Shown here one piece after another: positions 37,101-47,771 of a stretch of DNA of 64,000 bases. The notes under the pieces are model-generated. The model saw only the letters and a list, made by a program, of their open reading frames with translations. It did no database searches and was not told the DNA's origin. Position numbers and translations under genes: made by a program. Each line of letters starts with the position of its first letter. Position 1 is the stretch's first letter. This stretch comes from Eutypella sp. D-1 (Eukaryota; Ascomycota; Sordariomycetes; Xylariales; Diatrypaceae). Location of the stretch: positions 744,001 through 808,000 of the forward strand of contig JAJTTP010000014.1 of NCBI GenBank assembly GCA_023313575.1, read 5' to 3'.

Positions 37101-38237
37101 ATATCGTAACTCTGTAGTATCGGCTTTCTCGAAGGGTTGAAAGATTCTTCAGGTGCCGCATACAGATCAGAAACAAGCCGTCTTGAGGTCGACTCATATG
37201 TTAGACTAGTATGCTTTTCGTAGACTTCTGCCAATCCCGTACCAGTGAGAACAAGATATCCTAGGTTCGACTCGCTTGTCTTTGGGACCCAGTGGACTTT
37301 TCTTGGTTTCAAATTCCCGTAACGAAAGATTTGTCCGTTTTCCTCGTACACCTGATTCCATTGATCAAATGCCTCAACTATTCCCTTGATCTGCGTGAAA
37401 ATCCAGTTGTGCATCTCGGGTTCGTCATACTGCTCGGACTTGTCGCGCAAGAATTCATCAAGGGTCGAATGGGACCATGGAAATAGAAACGCACTAGGAC
37501 TCGAATCGTTCTCCTCTCTGTATGCTGCGAGACAGTTTTTTAGATGTGGACTGTTGACCTTGTTCATAGTAGAGTAAAATTCGTATGCCCTATTGAACGC
37601 CTTGCCGTTTCCGCCGAACCAGCTGAATATAGATTTAACTGCAACGCATTCCGATTCCTCAAACCACTTAGTAAACAATAAAGAGCAAGCCCAGCAGGGA
37701 TAATATGCTTACCTCGAATGAGTGCCAATGCCCAGGAAGGACTTTGCATTTATAAATGGTGTTGCTATAATCGACGAAACCGGGGGAACGGGCAGGCTTG
37801 TGACTTGACATAGATTCAAACGGTAGGGGTGTTTGGGCCTGCAAATTCCAAACTGGGATTTGATCTGCTGATATGTCTTGGGTCAATACGGGCGACAGAA
37901 ATAACCACTGATGCGTCTGGAAGATGTGTACTAGGTCATCGCCTAGTGCATCCTTGACCAGTTGCGAGTTGAGTGAGACGGGAAGGTCTTTATCGACGAG
38001 GTTTTGCTCCATGCAACTCGGCATATGCTTCATCGTTATATCTATCATAAGGTGTATCGCAAAAATCTTGCGGGCATGATCACAAACCCACTGGGTTAGG
38101 GCGGAATCGTTCAACACTTTGCTGATTCGATCTTGGATAAACAACTCAGCAAACTGTTGTTGTGGTAGACACAACATCCCACTGCAGTTAGGGCGTATTG
38201 CGTGATGGAGATCGGATCGTAACTGTGCGGCAGCCAT
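34152..38237 (-). CDS. Pseudokinase-HET domain fusion, likely allorecognition/immune receptor
   Basis: I read one 1159-residue protein. Exon 37713-38237 and exon 36593-37666 encode an N-terminal region and a kinase fold (about 155-490). It keeps the beta-3 lysine (VAVK, K186) and APE (346-348). The catalytic HRD/HGD site is YGN (N293 for Asp) and DFG is replaced by GTG, so catalysis is unlikely. Micro-exons at 36471-36488, 36399-36401, 36330-36332, 36236-36265 and 36151-36153 are all whole codons. They lead into 35747-36092 (CSRC/CQLC, C590/593/621/624), 34936-35690 and 34152-34874. The HET domain (about 737-890) has PYIALSHRWG, LWIDALCI and RRGWVFQERVLSRR. HET domains trigger heterokaryon-incompatibility cell death. 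The acceptor at 35690 or 35693 is uncertain by one codon. Alternative: two adjacent genes, a kinase-like one ending near 36540 and a HET gene starting at 36401. Confidence 0.72.
36093..36592 (-). other. Micro-exon chain joining the kinase and HET parts
   Basis: Six introns (36489-36592, 36402-36470, 36333-36398, 36266-36329, 36154-36235, 36093-36150) are separated by exons of 18, 3, 3, 30 and 3 bases. Donors are GTTAGT, GTAAGT, GTTAGT, GTAAGT, GTAAGT and GTGAGT. Acceptors all end in AG. Branch-like CTAAC or TAAC sequences are visible in several, for instance CCTAACATA and TGCTAACAT. All inserted exons are phase 0, so any subset could be skipped without breaking frame. The single-codon exons ATG, GAC and CTC are inferred from signals only and are not proven. 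Confidence 0.55.
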
Positions 38238-39955
38238 GTCGTAGGCTATATACAACCGTGCAAGTTCAGGATATTCGTACTCAGTCGAAAAGATATATGT
38301 ACTAGTTTATATACTTGATTGCTTAGGTGCGATCGTTTGTCGGTTCTGTTGATATACGATAGGACGAGAAAATTAGTAGTGAAGGATGTGCATCTCCATT
38401 TATACGTGTGCCATACCCTGTTTTTAATGAACAACGCAAATAGAGGACCCCTTTGAAAACGATATTTCGTGTACCTTTTAGGACAAGGAGGAGGGTCCAT
38501 GCATGTTATGTAAGAAGCGCAGTGCCTACGTACGCTGTACTGTTCCCCGTACCTTCCAGTTAGCGGGGATCGAGGAAGACATGACATCTAATAAGCCTTT
38601 CAAACTCTTGACTCGCTAATACCACGTTGATATTAACTTCCCTTCCCATTCCGTGAATTAGTCCAAAATGACCGAGCGTATCGAATGCAGATATGCATGT
38701 CCCCCCCTAACCCCTCCCAAAAGAAAAGGGGGGGAGGGGAGGGGAGGACTGAACTGCAGATCCATAAAATCCGCGGAAAGAAGTGCCGATCAATGAAACG
38801 ATAAGCTGAATCATGTTCGATCCTCTCTGCTTGAACTGTGTTATATAGTGTCAGATATTATACCGGACGCAGACAAGGTTCCCGGAGCGATGAAGTATGG
38901 AGAGAAAACTCCAGGACTTGGGGGTTGGATTTACAACCCTATGGCGTAGTGGTAGTTTCTTTGTTAGTATATTCATCTCGCCACGTCTCATCTAGACAAG
39001 TCTTTTCATGCAAAGCATGACATGCTTAGAAATGCTTGAAGATATCCAATCATATGCCGTATTGCCTTGGCACATGGTATGTCGGTTGGAGCCTTCAAAT
39101 CACGTAATCTACCGCGGATATGGAGTATCGGCATCCGTGAATTGTGCAGTGCCGTTTCGGCGTACCACCCATAAAGTGAGCTTGTCTATGACATTCAGTT
39201 CTCATTCGGGCATACCATGGAATCATTTACTCCTTGCTGTTTTGCCGCGCAAGTGTGATGCAACCGCATTTGTCTTATCATGTCTTTTCCAGCTCTGAAC
39301 TTGCAACAGATAAATGCAGGTGTAAAATTCTGGCTTATATCAAGTTCAGATGCATCGGGAATCTTTATTTAATATGTGCGTAACATTGATACCTTGTGGT
39401 TGATGCTTTTCTGGAATTCCCTGAGTTAGCCTCGCGGCATTCGCTCTAAGATCTTAAGATATAGCTAGTTATGGCTACTACTAACCAGGGACACGCCGAA
39501 TTTCTAGTCCAAGTCAGAACCAAGAGCATAGATTGGCGATTCTAATTCGTCGTAGATAGTTATGACACACTGTTTCGACTGCATACATATATCCCATGAC
39601 CTTGCCGTGTGGCCCGTGTCAATATTTAGCTTGCCCGGGGCCTATTGCTCTAAGACTCGAAGGCTGCTACTGTCAGCATGTGGCTGTAGGCAACGGATAA
39701 TCCTGCCTACGTACGTAGTACAACTTCGGTATAAATTCTGCATAGCCAATAGTAAAAACCCGCAGAGCCACACGATGCGTCAGTCCAAATGGGGGCAAGT
39801 GACTCATTTATATGATGTTCTACATCGTCTCCTCGCAGTAGGTGTTGGAGGTTTTGGGCACAGAGTGAGAGATAGTAACCGGAGAGTCACTGTGAGGACG
39901 CTGTAGTATAGGCAGAGGTCGAATAGTCGTTAACTCTGGCCCTCTACTTGAACCG

Positions 39956-39970
39956 GGGGGCGAAGCCCCC
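39956..39970. repeat. Perfect GC hairpin (six-base stem, GAA loop)
   Basis: GGGGGC and GCCCCC form a six-pair stem around a GAA triloop, followed by an AT-rich stretch. Short GC hairpins near an element end are a known feature of Helitron 3' termini, and this one might mark such a relic. I cannot define element borders, so the mobile-element reading is weak. Confidence 0.35.
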
Positions 39971-40906
39971 TACTTATAATTCTATATAGTCTATCGTAGC
40001 TCCTGGATAGTGGGGGAGGGGCGGGGCCTGCAAGCGCCCCCGTCCCCTTATCACGTGACATCTGCACGCATATGCTCTGCTATATCCGATTCTAGTGGTA
40101 GGAGTAATCGATATTTTGGTGGTAATCGATAGGCAGGTATTTGTTTGTGTTCTGTCAGGACGCAACTGTCCTGAATATGATAATGTAGAGGCAGCCAGGA
40201 GGTCAGACCTGAAAATCCAGCTCCGTCGCGGGCAGTTGATACATGGTGACTTGCTCCCCTCTGCAAGGAACGGATATAGTAGAATAGGGTGCCTTAAGTC
40301 CGGTGAGTGCTAGGTTGCTACAATAATTATAGTATACAAGATTCATTTTGTACAGAACGAAAACATTTTCAATCGTCGATATGAACTTGTGCCAGCTCTT
40401 TAACCCAAACCTCACCCTCCCAAAAATCTTTCCACGTTAGCCATCGCTGTGTAAGAAAGGTCTTTAATTCCTTCTAGTCCTCTCCGCGCTCGTTGCTCGA
40501 AATTCACTCCTCCCTCATGCGTACGATAGAATATGGTAAGTTATTCCCTTCGGGGGGTGCCAGGCCATGGCCGGGTCTGTGGTCCTCGTCATCTTCTCGA
40601 TGAGCATGGTCTGGGCTGCAGAACTTTGCGCCCCTTCGCTCACGGCGCGATCGGCTTCACTATGCATTTAATGCTTTTTTCATAACACCCGCGTATGCCT
40701 TACTGCCGCAACCAAAACCAGTTCAAAATGGTCCCGCTACGACTCAGACAAAAGGAAGGTGACGGAGAAGAATCCACCCGACCTAGGCCCGGGTACTCCC
40801 GTCTATAAGAGCCAGGATAGGCCCCACGGGGCCCATTCTACTGGTCGCTACACTTCCGCATTTCACTTCGGACTCGGTTAAACCTTTAACACGAACACCC
40901 CCCGTG

Positions 40907-40958
40907 AGCTCCGCGCGTCCGGCATGTTCGGAAGCTCCGCGTGTTCGGCATGTTCCGA
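40907..40958. repeat. Two-copy 26-base direct repeat
   Basis: Copies 40907-40932 and 40933-40958 start with AGCTCCGCG and share GGCATGTTC, differing at three positions, two of them C/T. The block lies about 100 bases downstream of a TATAAGAG motif, which would fit an LTR-type repeat remnant, but terminal inverted bases and a target duplication were not identified. Confidence 0.7.
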
Positions 40959-41697
40959 AGTCCTTACGTATTGCATGATCCCACTTTACTAGTATCTACT
41001 TAAAGACGTTATAATAAGTATACTTCCCCATGCTTTTCATGCAAAAATAGCAAGCTTAAATCCTTTGATCCAATCCGAACGTAAGGGGAGCAAAGATCTA
41101 ATCCCAACAGATCTTATCTCAAGTTATCCTAACGTACGGGCCGCCGGGATTACCCCTGAGACGCATACTTTAAACGTCCGATAAACGGCAGATCTGCCCT
41201 GTTGAAATATAACGCAGGTTACGATGAATGTAATAGATATTGTGTTGAATAGGTTGTAAAGGTGAGGGATTACGTAGGATGGCAGGGCAGTGGCCCTGGT
41301 TATGTATGGCCATAGGTGTGGGTCGTCTAGATATTAGCCTCCCCGCCACCTATTAATTAACAGGCCCAATGGGGCTTCATTGCGAGAACTGCTACGCAAT
41401 CGGATGCACTAGAGTGCTAGAGTGCTAGGATAAGGCTAACAGTTTCACCAGCTTGTATGTAAACTCGTATGTATGGATTCATTTTGCATAGACATAGATT
41501 CAACGATGGCAGGTGGGCTGGGGGTATATATTCGTGGCCAAGGCCTCGGAATCAGAGAGTCCCTTCACTACCACGACCGTCAGCCATCTTCACTTGTTTG
41601 TTGATTGATCGGTTATCGTCCATCGTTTCCGCCCCGACTTCCATAGATTCGTCTATTTTTTCCCTCATTAATCAAGTAAGGGCTTATATGTAACAAA

Positions 41698-42579
41698 ATG
41701 CACGCCTCACTCTTTGCACTCCTTGCCAGCGCCGCTGTTTCCATCGGGACGGCCTCGAGCCTGGCTACTCGAGCCACAACACCAGTCTGGGAAACTCTAC
41801 CCGACACCCCGGCCCTGCCGAGCCCTATCAGCAAGGTGACGAAACCCGTCGCAGGCGTGAACCTGTGGTTCCAGAAGTACAATGAGAAGGCGGGCGGATT
41901 ACCGCTGGTTCTAGACCACGGCGGTCTCGGTTACTCTGCGTACTTCGGGGCGGTCATCGACCGGCTGATCAAGAACGGGCACTACGTCATAGCATTGGAC
42001 CGACGTGGGCACGGACGGTCGACCTTCAACAAGGACGACACCTTCACCTTCGACATGTTCGCGAACGATATCTACGAGCTGCTGCTCGACATCGGCGTGC
42101 CCAAGTACAACGTGGTGGGGTGGTCCGACGGCGCGGCGACTACGCTGGCCGCGCTGCAGAACAGCACTATCGCGCCGACCATCGAGAAGGTGTTCCTGTT
42201 CGGCGCCTTCATGACGGCCTCCGACACGAACGCCACTTTCACCAACACCAATGTATACAAGACCTTCATTTCGCGCTGCGCTACCGAGTACGCCACCAAC
42301 CAGCCCAATGCCAACTTCACTCTCTTCGCCAATAAGGTCGGCGTCTTGGAGGCGACGCAGCCAAACTTCACGGCCCAGGGGCTCGGCAAGCTGGATGGGA
42401 GCAAGATCACCATTGCCGGTGCGGAGTATGACGAGGCTGTCAACCTGAATACTCCTGCCAAGCTCAACTCGGCCATTCATGGCAGCAAGCTTATCACCCT
42501 GACGAACGTGAGCCACTTTGCGCCGGTGCAGGATCCAGACCAGTTTACCCGCGCTGTGGAGGACTTCTTGGCTGCATAG
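41698..42579 (+). CDS. Secreted alpha/beta hydrolase
   Basis: The single-exon gene encodes 293 residues. An N-terminal signal peptide is likely (hydrophobic residues 4-19, Ala-rich, cleavage near 20-25). The alpha/beta-hydrolase fold shows an oxyanion-type strand ending LVLDHGGLGYSA, the DRRGHGRS block, and a nucleophile elbow GWSDG with Ser143. A C-terminal NVSHFAPVQDP segment should supply the catalytic histidine. The acid residue is probably the Asp of AGAEYDEA near 245, though this is less certain. Several Asn-X-Ser/Thr sites support secretion. It resembles bacterial-like hydrolases of the proline iminopeptidase/haloperoxidase type, whose substrates cannot be inferred here. The lack of introns and the isolated position beside a repeat-relic region could fit horizontal acquisition, but I cannot test that. 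Confidence 0.9.
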   Translation: MHASLFALLASAAVSIGTASSLATRATTPVWETLPDTPALPSPISKVTKPVAGVNLWFQKYNEKAGGLPLVLDHGGLGYSAYFGAVIDRLIKNGHYVIALDRRGHGRSTFNKDDTFTFDMFANDIYELLLDIGVPKYNVVGWSDGAATTLAALQNSTIAPTIEKVFLFGAFMTASDTNATFTNTNVYKTFISRCATEYATNQPNANFTLFANKVGVLEATQPNFTAQGLGKLDGSKITIAGAEYDEAVNLNTPAKLNSAIHGSKLITLTNVSHFAPVQDPDQFTRAVEDFLAA

Positions 42580-44656
42580 GGGCAATGTCGGAGTGGGAGA
42601 GTCGCTTGTAAAGGAAAAGAAAAGTGGCTGTAAACCATCATTGTTATTAGAAAATAGACACGCATCCTAGACCAACACGTCTCATGTGCGCGGAGCTCTA
42701 CTGCTCATATAGAATCAGCCTCACTACTACAAAATGTGCAACTTCCAAACACTCTAATAGATACCCATGCCAGTCCTCGCGAACGTTTCTTCGCCAAGCG
42801 GTTCATCCACGCAAGTCATCGAAGATAGTATAAGTAGACTACGTACGATCTTGCTGACCCTGCAGCTAATTATATTAAGGATATTTCTGTGATATACTCT
42901 GCCTTGTGCTGAAAGGCACACCACGGATAGAGGTATAGTGATGCCTTGCACGATCGTGCACCGATTATCAAAAGCGGGCAATGCTCGGGCTCGAGCTAAA
43001 GAGTGTTATATTTTAATGAGGCTGGACAGGGATCAACCAATATGGCCTGGTAAAGTCCGAAGGCTATTCCTTAGTCAAGAATCGATATTCGGAGCTGGGT
43101 AGGATACGGATAGCTTCGAACCAATCAACCAATTTCCTATAGTGTTCATACCCCTATGAAACGACACGGGGTAACCTAGGTAAAGATTCAGGAGTTCTTG
43201 AATCTGTTGATAGTGTCGTTACAGAGAACGATTATTTTTTCCTGCTATGTGCTTCTTGCATCTTCGAAGACTTGGGGGCATGATGGCCAGTCCTTTGTAG
43301 GATACCCTTTCTCTTATACCCACAGACCACAGGTGGGTGGGTTAGGCCCCACAAAAGCTAGGCTGGAGGAAAAGGGGTCGGGATGAGTCAGCAGACACAC
43401 CTGTGTCAAATGTTGCTTTCATTTAAGGTAATAATCAACAGTGATAAACAAGAACGGCCAAAGCTGTAATTAATTCCGTATGGTATGTATTATAGACATC
43501 TTTGAATACAGCTCTATGATCCACACTTTCTGCCTGGCTTTTGCGCTTAAACTTTGTTTCTTTATACATGTGCTCTACTTGCGTGACAGATAAGGACCCA
43601 GTAAGCAGAGACATAGTCAAGAACACCAAAACAAGGATGAATGACAGCAATTAAGTGGTGAGTCTGTAGATTTGTTATAGAGTCTAGTAGTTAAGAGTCC
43701 ATGTTATAAGGGAGAACCCTGAGGCGTAAGATTGGTCCAACTAGATTTACCTAATGCGCCAGTTGTGTTGTATGTGTCTATTCTTCTGTAGACTTTGTCT
43801 ATTATATAATAATCTATTCGTGTGTCATTTGATTGAATACTGAGCATCCGAGATGTTAAGGTAGCACTGGATCCTGACCTAGCCAGCCCGACACAGACTT
43901 TTAAGAAGTATATAGAATCTATTGTTGGCTCCAATGTTGTAATAGCAGTGCTATCTAAAGTCTCATTAAGTATCCTCATCTTGAGAGAACTACCTGCCTA
44001 CCTAGCTCCAGGGTCTCACTATGCAGCAGAGGTCATTGCCCTCCCCTTATCCTCCTACTCTTGGCATAAACAACTTGAGTCTGTACCTAATCCCGTATGA
44101 TTGGCAATCGACTGCATCCTTGTGACAAGTGACCATGAACATTATTAACTGTAAAGCCTTTTGAGTCTCCTTCAGCTCCTACTCTTCTTAGTCATCTTGG
44201 GTTTCCCTGGGGGTGAACCATGCTGGTAAGTGAATGTATGTGAAATCCTGTCGGCCAACCTATTGATGGTGCTACTACTGTAGTAACAACCACAATATGG
44301 AGTAAACAGTAGCGAGCCAGCATCATTGAATGCCGTAACACCACCTTCCCACGGAGTCTATTAGGAACCCATTGGTACCTTGCAAACTTTTTTCGTCCGA
44401 TTTCTAAATCAACACTGCATGCAACCTGTGACAATTACTAGTCATGTTCCACGATTAATTACGCTGCAACTGACTGCTACCTCGTAGAAACGAGTGGACA
44501 GATCAACAAAGGCGTGAACCTGCTGATTCTGATGCCTGGGAAAATATCGACGTCCTAGTTTAAAAATTACTACAATAACAACAACTTCCTCCTCCCACGA
44601 ACAGCCGCCCGATCGATCATCTGTCTCACTACCCTCCACGCTCACCATAGAACACC
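42580..44656. other. Intergenic region
   Basis: A 2 kb spacer. Short open frames on the minus strand near 43435-43650 and 43704-43979 lack ATG-led family matches; the first has a hydrophobic start but begins with TTG. I see no supportable gene, repeat or RNA. Confidence 0.45.
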
Positions 44657-46114
44657 ATGGCAACCTCACAGGACTGGGATCCAGAAGATCCCCTCAACTT
44701 CGATTTCGGCGACGATGGATACTCTGACTTGCTCATCCTTCAGTCGCCCGAGGTGCTCGGCACCAACGAGCCTGATGCCACGGCGCCGCCGCCGCCGCCG
44801 TCTGGCCACAGTACCCAGCCTTCGGAGTTCACGAACACGATGCGTGCTGATCTCGCGCGCCTTAGTGTCGCTGATACACCCGGTCCTCCGGACGCAACAC
44901 CCATTGTGAAGCAGTCGCTATCACAACCAGAGGTACAACAACCACAAGTACAGCAACAGCAGGTACAACAACAGCAGCCACTACAACTCCGGGCACCACA
45001 ACAGCAACCACTACACCCACAACAACAACCTCTACAACAACAACCTCTACAACCACAACCTCTACAACCACAACCTCTACCCCAGCCCCAACAACTCCAG
45101 CCTCAGATGGCAGACACACACTGGATAGGTAAAAGGAAGCGTCCGGGCCGTCGCATTAGTGCGGCGGAGTGGTTGTCGCAGACTCATCAGGCCCCACAGC
45201 AGACAGCGGCACAGGGCGTAGGTGATCAAACGAAGCCGACATCATCGCACCGCACGGCCCCATACCCATCCCCGTCACTGATGGTCGCTACTCCGCTGGC
45301 AGACGGACCAGCTATGTACTTCTCTCCTGAGAAGGGCCTGCAGCCATGGAGCGACTTCCAGGCCGGGACGCCGAACCCCTCGGCCCAGACGCCGGCGCGA
45401 TTCAGAGCCAACGCGCACCGATCGGGCATGGGTGGTCCAGGTGGAGCCAAGAAACCTTCTCAACCCCCTAAGACGAACCCGCTCTTATTTGGAGCCGCGA
45501 GTCCGAGTCCGCCGACGCAGTACAGCCAGCCTCCTGGCGGCGGATACCAGGCGTCGACGCTCTTCGAGGGAATCATACCTGATGATCAAGCCCGCTCGTA
45601 CGAGGGTTTTCCGGGTGGTAACTCTCCCGAAAGCGGGAGCGCGACGTCGTTCGGTCCATCTTTTGGCAATGATCAGAACTCGTCGACGGCCCTACCGGGC
45701 AACGAATTCTCTCAGTCGGGCGTGGAATTCGGCAGAACCCAGCAGCCATTCCAGGTGTCCTCGAGCACGAACTCTCAGGATTTTTACGAATTTGGAGCTG
45801 AAAGCCCGCAGGACGAGGAACCTTCCGAGCATACCCTAGAGGCATCGCTGGCGCACCTGAGAGCTGAGCTGTCTAAGCCTGGTACGGGCATCGACGATAC
45901 AGCCCGGGGACAGGCGCCTTCCCTGGCCGGCTTGGCCGAGGAAGAAATCTCCTTCCATGGACTGGATCTCCCCTCGCTACAGCCGGCGCCATACCCACCG
46001 GACGCCACACATCGCATGGCTCACGCTGGTGAAGGTGAGCGACCGACTTCCTGGTCCAAGGAGGCCCTCAACATGTACTTTGCTGGCTGGAGCAATGTTC
46101 CGCCGTGCGAGTAG
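44657..46114 (+). CDS. Glutamine/proline-rich orphan protein
   Basis: A single open frame of 485 codons begins with a well-placed ATG (CACCATGG context). I do not recognise a family. The N-terminus is acidic (WDPEDPLNFDFGDDGYSD). Residues about 94-150 are an imperfect repeat of QQPLQPQPLQ type encoded by CAA/CAG/CTA codons. A basic patch, KRKRPGRR, near 159 could be a nuclear signal. The middle is Ser/Gly/Pro-rich and probably disordered. The C-terminus has a conserved-looking acidic helix (LEASLAHLRAEL) and ends with a WSKEALNMYFAGWSN segment that looks folded. Composition suggests a nuclear or transcription-related protein, but this is inference. The long frame with consistent codon use and a sharp end argues that the gene is real. 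Confidence 0.72.
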   Translation: MATSQDWDPEDPLNFDFGDDGYSDLLILQSPEVLGTNEPDATAPPPPPSGHSTQPSEFTNTMRADLARLSVADTPGPPDATPIVKQSLSQPEVQQPQVQQQQVQQQQPLQLRAPQQQPLHPQQQPLQQQPLQPQPLQPQPLPQPQQLQPQMADTHWIGKRKRPGRRISAAEWLSQTHQAPQQTAAQGVGDQTKPTSSHRTAPYPSPSLMVATPLADGPAMYFSPEKGLQPWSDFQAGTPNPSAQTPARFRANAHRSGMGGPGGAKKPSQPPKTNPLLFGAASPSPPTQYSQPPGGGYQASTLFEGIIPDDQARSYEGFPGGNSPESGSATSFGPSFGNDQNSSTALPGNEFSQSGVEFGRTQQPFQVSSSTNSQDFYEFGAESPQDEEPSEHTLEASLAHLRAELSKPGTGIDDTARGQAPSLAGLAEEEISFHGLDLPSLQPAPYPPDATHRMAHAGEGERPTSWSKEALNMYFAGWSNVPPCE

Positions 46115-47771
46115 TCTCTTTTTTCCGGCTCTGGTCCTGGCCAGATTATGACGCGGGGAGTGTCAACGACTTGGAGTATGGCAGGAACAGGCTGAACCCA
46201 GCCGGGTTCTTCTGATTAGCTACGGAGAAGGCTTTGGGAGGATCACCAGCATCAGAGAATTGGTTGGGATGGAGGGGATACTACAAGACGAGATGGGCCA
46301 CTTCCGGGGGCCCTCAGTTATCCAGAGTCTGGCCTTGCTATAGAGATGTTGCTCGTTCATAGTTTTGCTAGCCATGACATGATGGGTCGTTGGTTTAAAG
46401 CAGGTTGAGACACGGTCACACAGGAACTTGGTAAGAGACGCAGACGTCACTTTCTCCGTTAAAGGGGGTGTGTAGGGCATGATGGAAAAGACAAACGCGA
46501 ACAAGTTAGCTTGCAACAACCGGTTTCTACTAAATGTTGATGACACTACACATATATGATATATCAAAGTGACGATGATTCGTATATACAAAGTTGCCGA
46601 CTGTGAAGTTTAAGTTGAAAAGGGACAAAAGGGCTATGTAACTAGTGGAATAGTTAGTGCAAATGTTTAAACAGCCGAGCTCCACCAATATGATACCGAA
46701 TCTGGTATGACCCCTGTCGTGCTAGGCAAAAAAGTATTCGGCGGTGTGCGTTTCCCCGATGCAGGAGATCAGAACACCTGGGCCTGATTTGTTTACGTCG
46801 GAGGTACCAGACAGGGATTCTTTAGGTGGGAGATTACGTGTCTTCAGGGGGGGTTGAGACTTCCGATAACAACAACAAAACAACAAGCTTGACAGCTGTA
46901 ACCCACGCGGAAGGAACATCTGCCCCTCTAATGCATCTATGTATGTATGTATGCCAGCCAATGTATGTACCTAGGTATGCATCTGATGCATATCTTACTA
47001 GCTAGAGCTATGTAGGTACTTCTTGCCTAACCTGTTATGTATTCAAGATGCTATGGTGGCCAATCATAAGCTCGGAATCCCTGGATTTTATTATTACCAC
47101 TGGTGTCAGTGCCTCCTTCCCCTCACTCACCGTCCCGCCGTCCCAAGATCCGAAGATAGAGAGGTAGTTCTGTGTACCTACCTAGATACATGTAGGTATG
47201 TAGATATATATTTAGGAGGTACAAGGTAGAAATGAACAACTCCAGTATTGCATAGTGCTACGTAGTAGGAGAAAGTATGTACTGCTTTATCAGCTTTATG
47301 TAGATATAACCTTGAATATCCCTCCATCCCCACGATAACCCCACCCAATTTTTCGCAATTCAACAGCCCTCTGGAGAGCACCATAGTAGTACCCGACCTA
47401 GGTAAGTAGAAGTATTGTAACAAGGCAACAACAAGGGAAGGAGGACCGCGGCTAAGCTGGCTTAAACAACCTTGGAAGTGGCCAAGCCCAAAAAGCCCAC
47501 CATCAAATCCACCACCAAACCCACCCACGGACCTCTCCTTTTAACAATTCAACTTCTCCCACTAACTACCTTACCCAACCATTATTTCCTCCTGTTTACT
47601 ACAACCAGCAAGCGCTGTGCGCAAGTTCAGTCCTGTCCTGTACCGTCCCGTCCCGTCCCGTCAACGTCGACGACTATCTTGTTTTTTCTTCTCCGTCTTC
47701 TCGATTCCTTCATCGCATCGCAGTGTTTACGGCTTTCCGCCTTTAATCCATAATACTACGAACTCATCATC
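46115..47771. other. Intergenic region upstream of alpha-tubulin
   Basis: No gene is supported. There are GTAT and CATG short repeats near 46935-46985. The last ~250 bases before 47772 are strongly pyrimidine-rich, with direct CGTCC repeats at about 47645-47662, as often seen in promoters of highly expressed fungal genes. Confidence 0.5.

Larger units (their letters stand above)
38238..41697. other. Gene-poor region with repeat relics
   Basis: This 3.5 kb spacer lies between the HET fusion and the hydrolase and contains no intact gene. A short open frame at 38246-38587 lies upstream of the kinase start and shows no domain. A perfect GGGGGC-GAA-GCCCCC hairpin lies at 39956-39970. A 26-base direct repeat lies at 40907-40958, downstream of a TATAAGAG motif near 40805, in a GC-richer block resembling an LTR fragment. 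G-rich and C-rich tracts lie at 38700-38750. No transposase or reverse transcriptase fragment is readable. Confidence 0.45.

Noticed and set aside
38246..38587. A 113-codon minus frame upstream of the kinase-like gene
   Set aside because: It does not join in frame to the kinase exon, shows no domain, and likely lies in promoter or leader DNA.
43435..43650. Minus frame with a hydrophobic start, considered as a small secreted protein
   Set aside because: It begins with TTG, and the first in-frame ATG removes most of the hydrophobic part.
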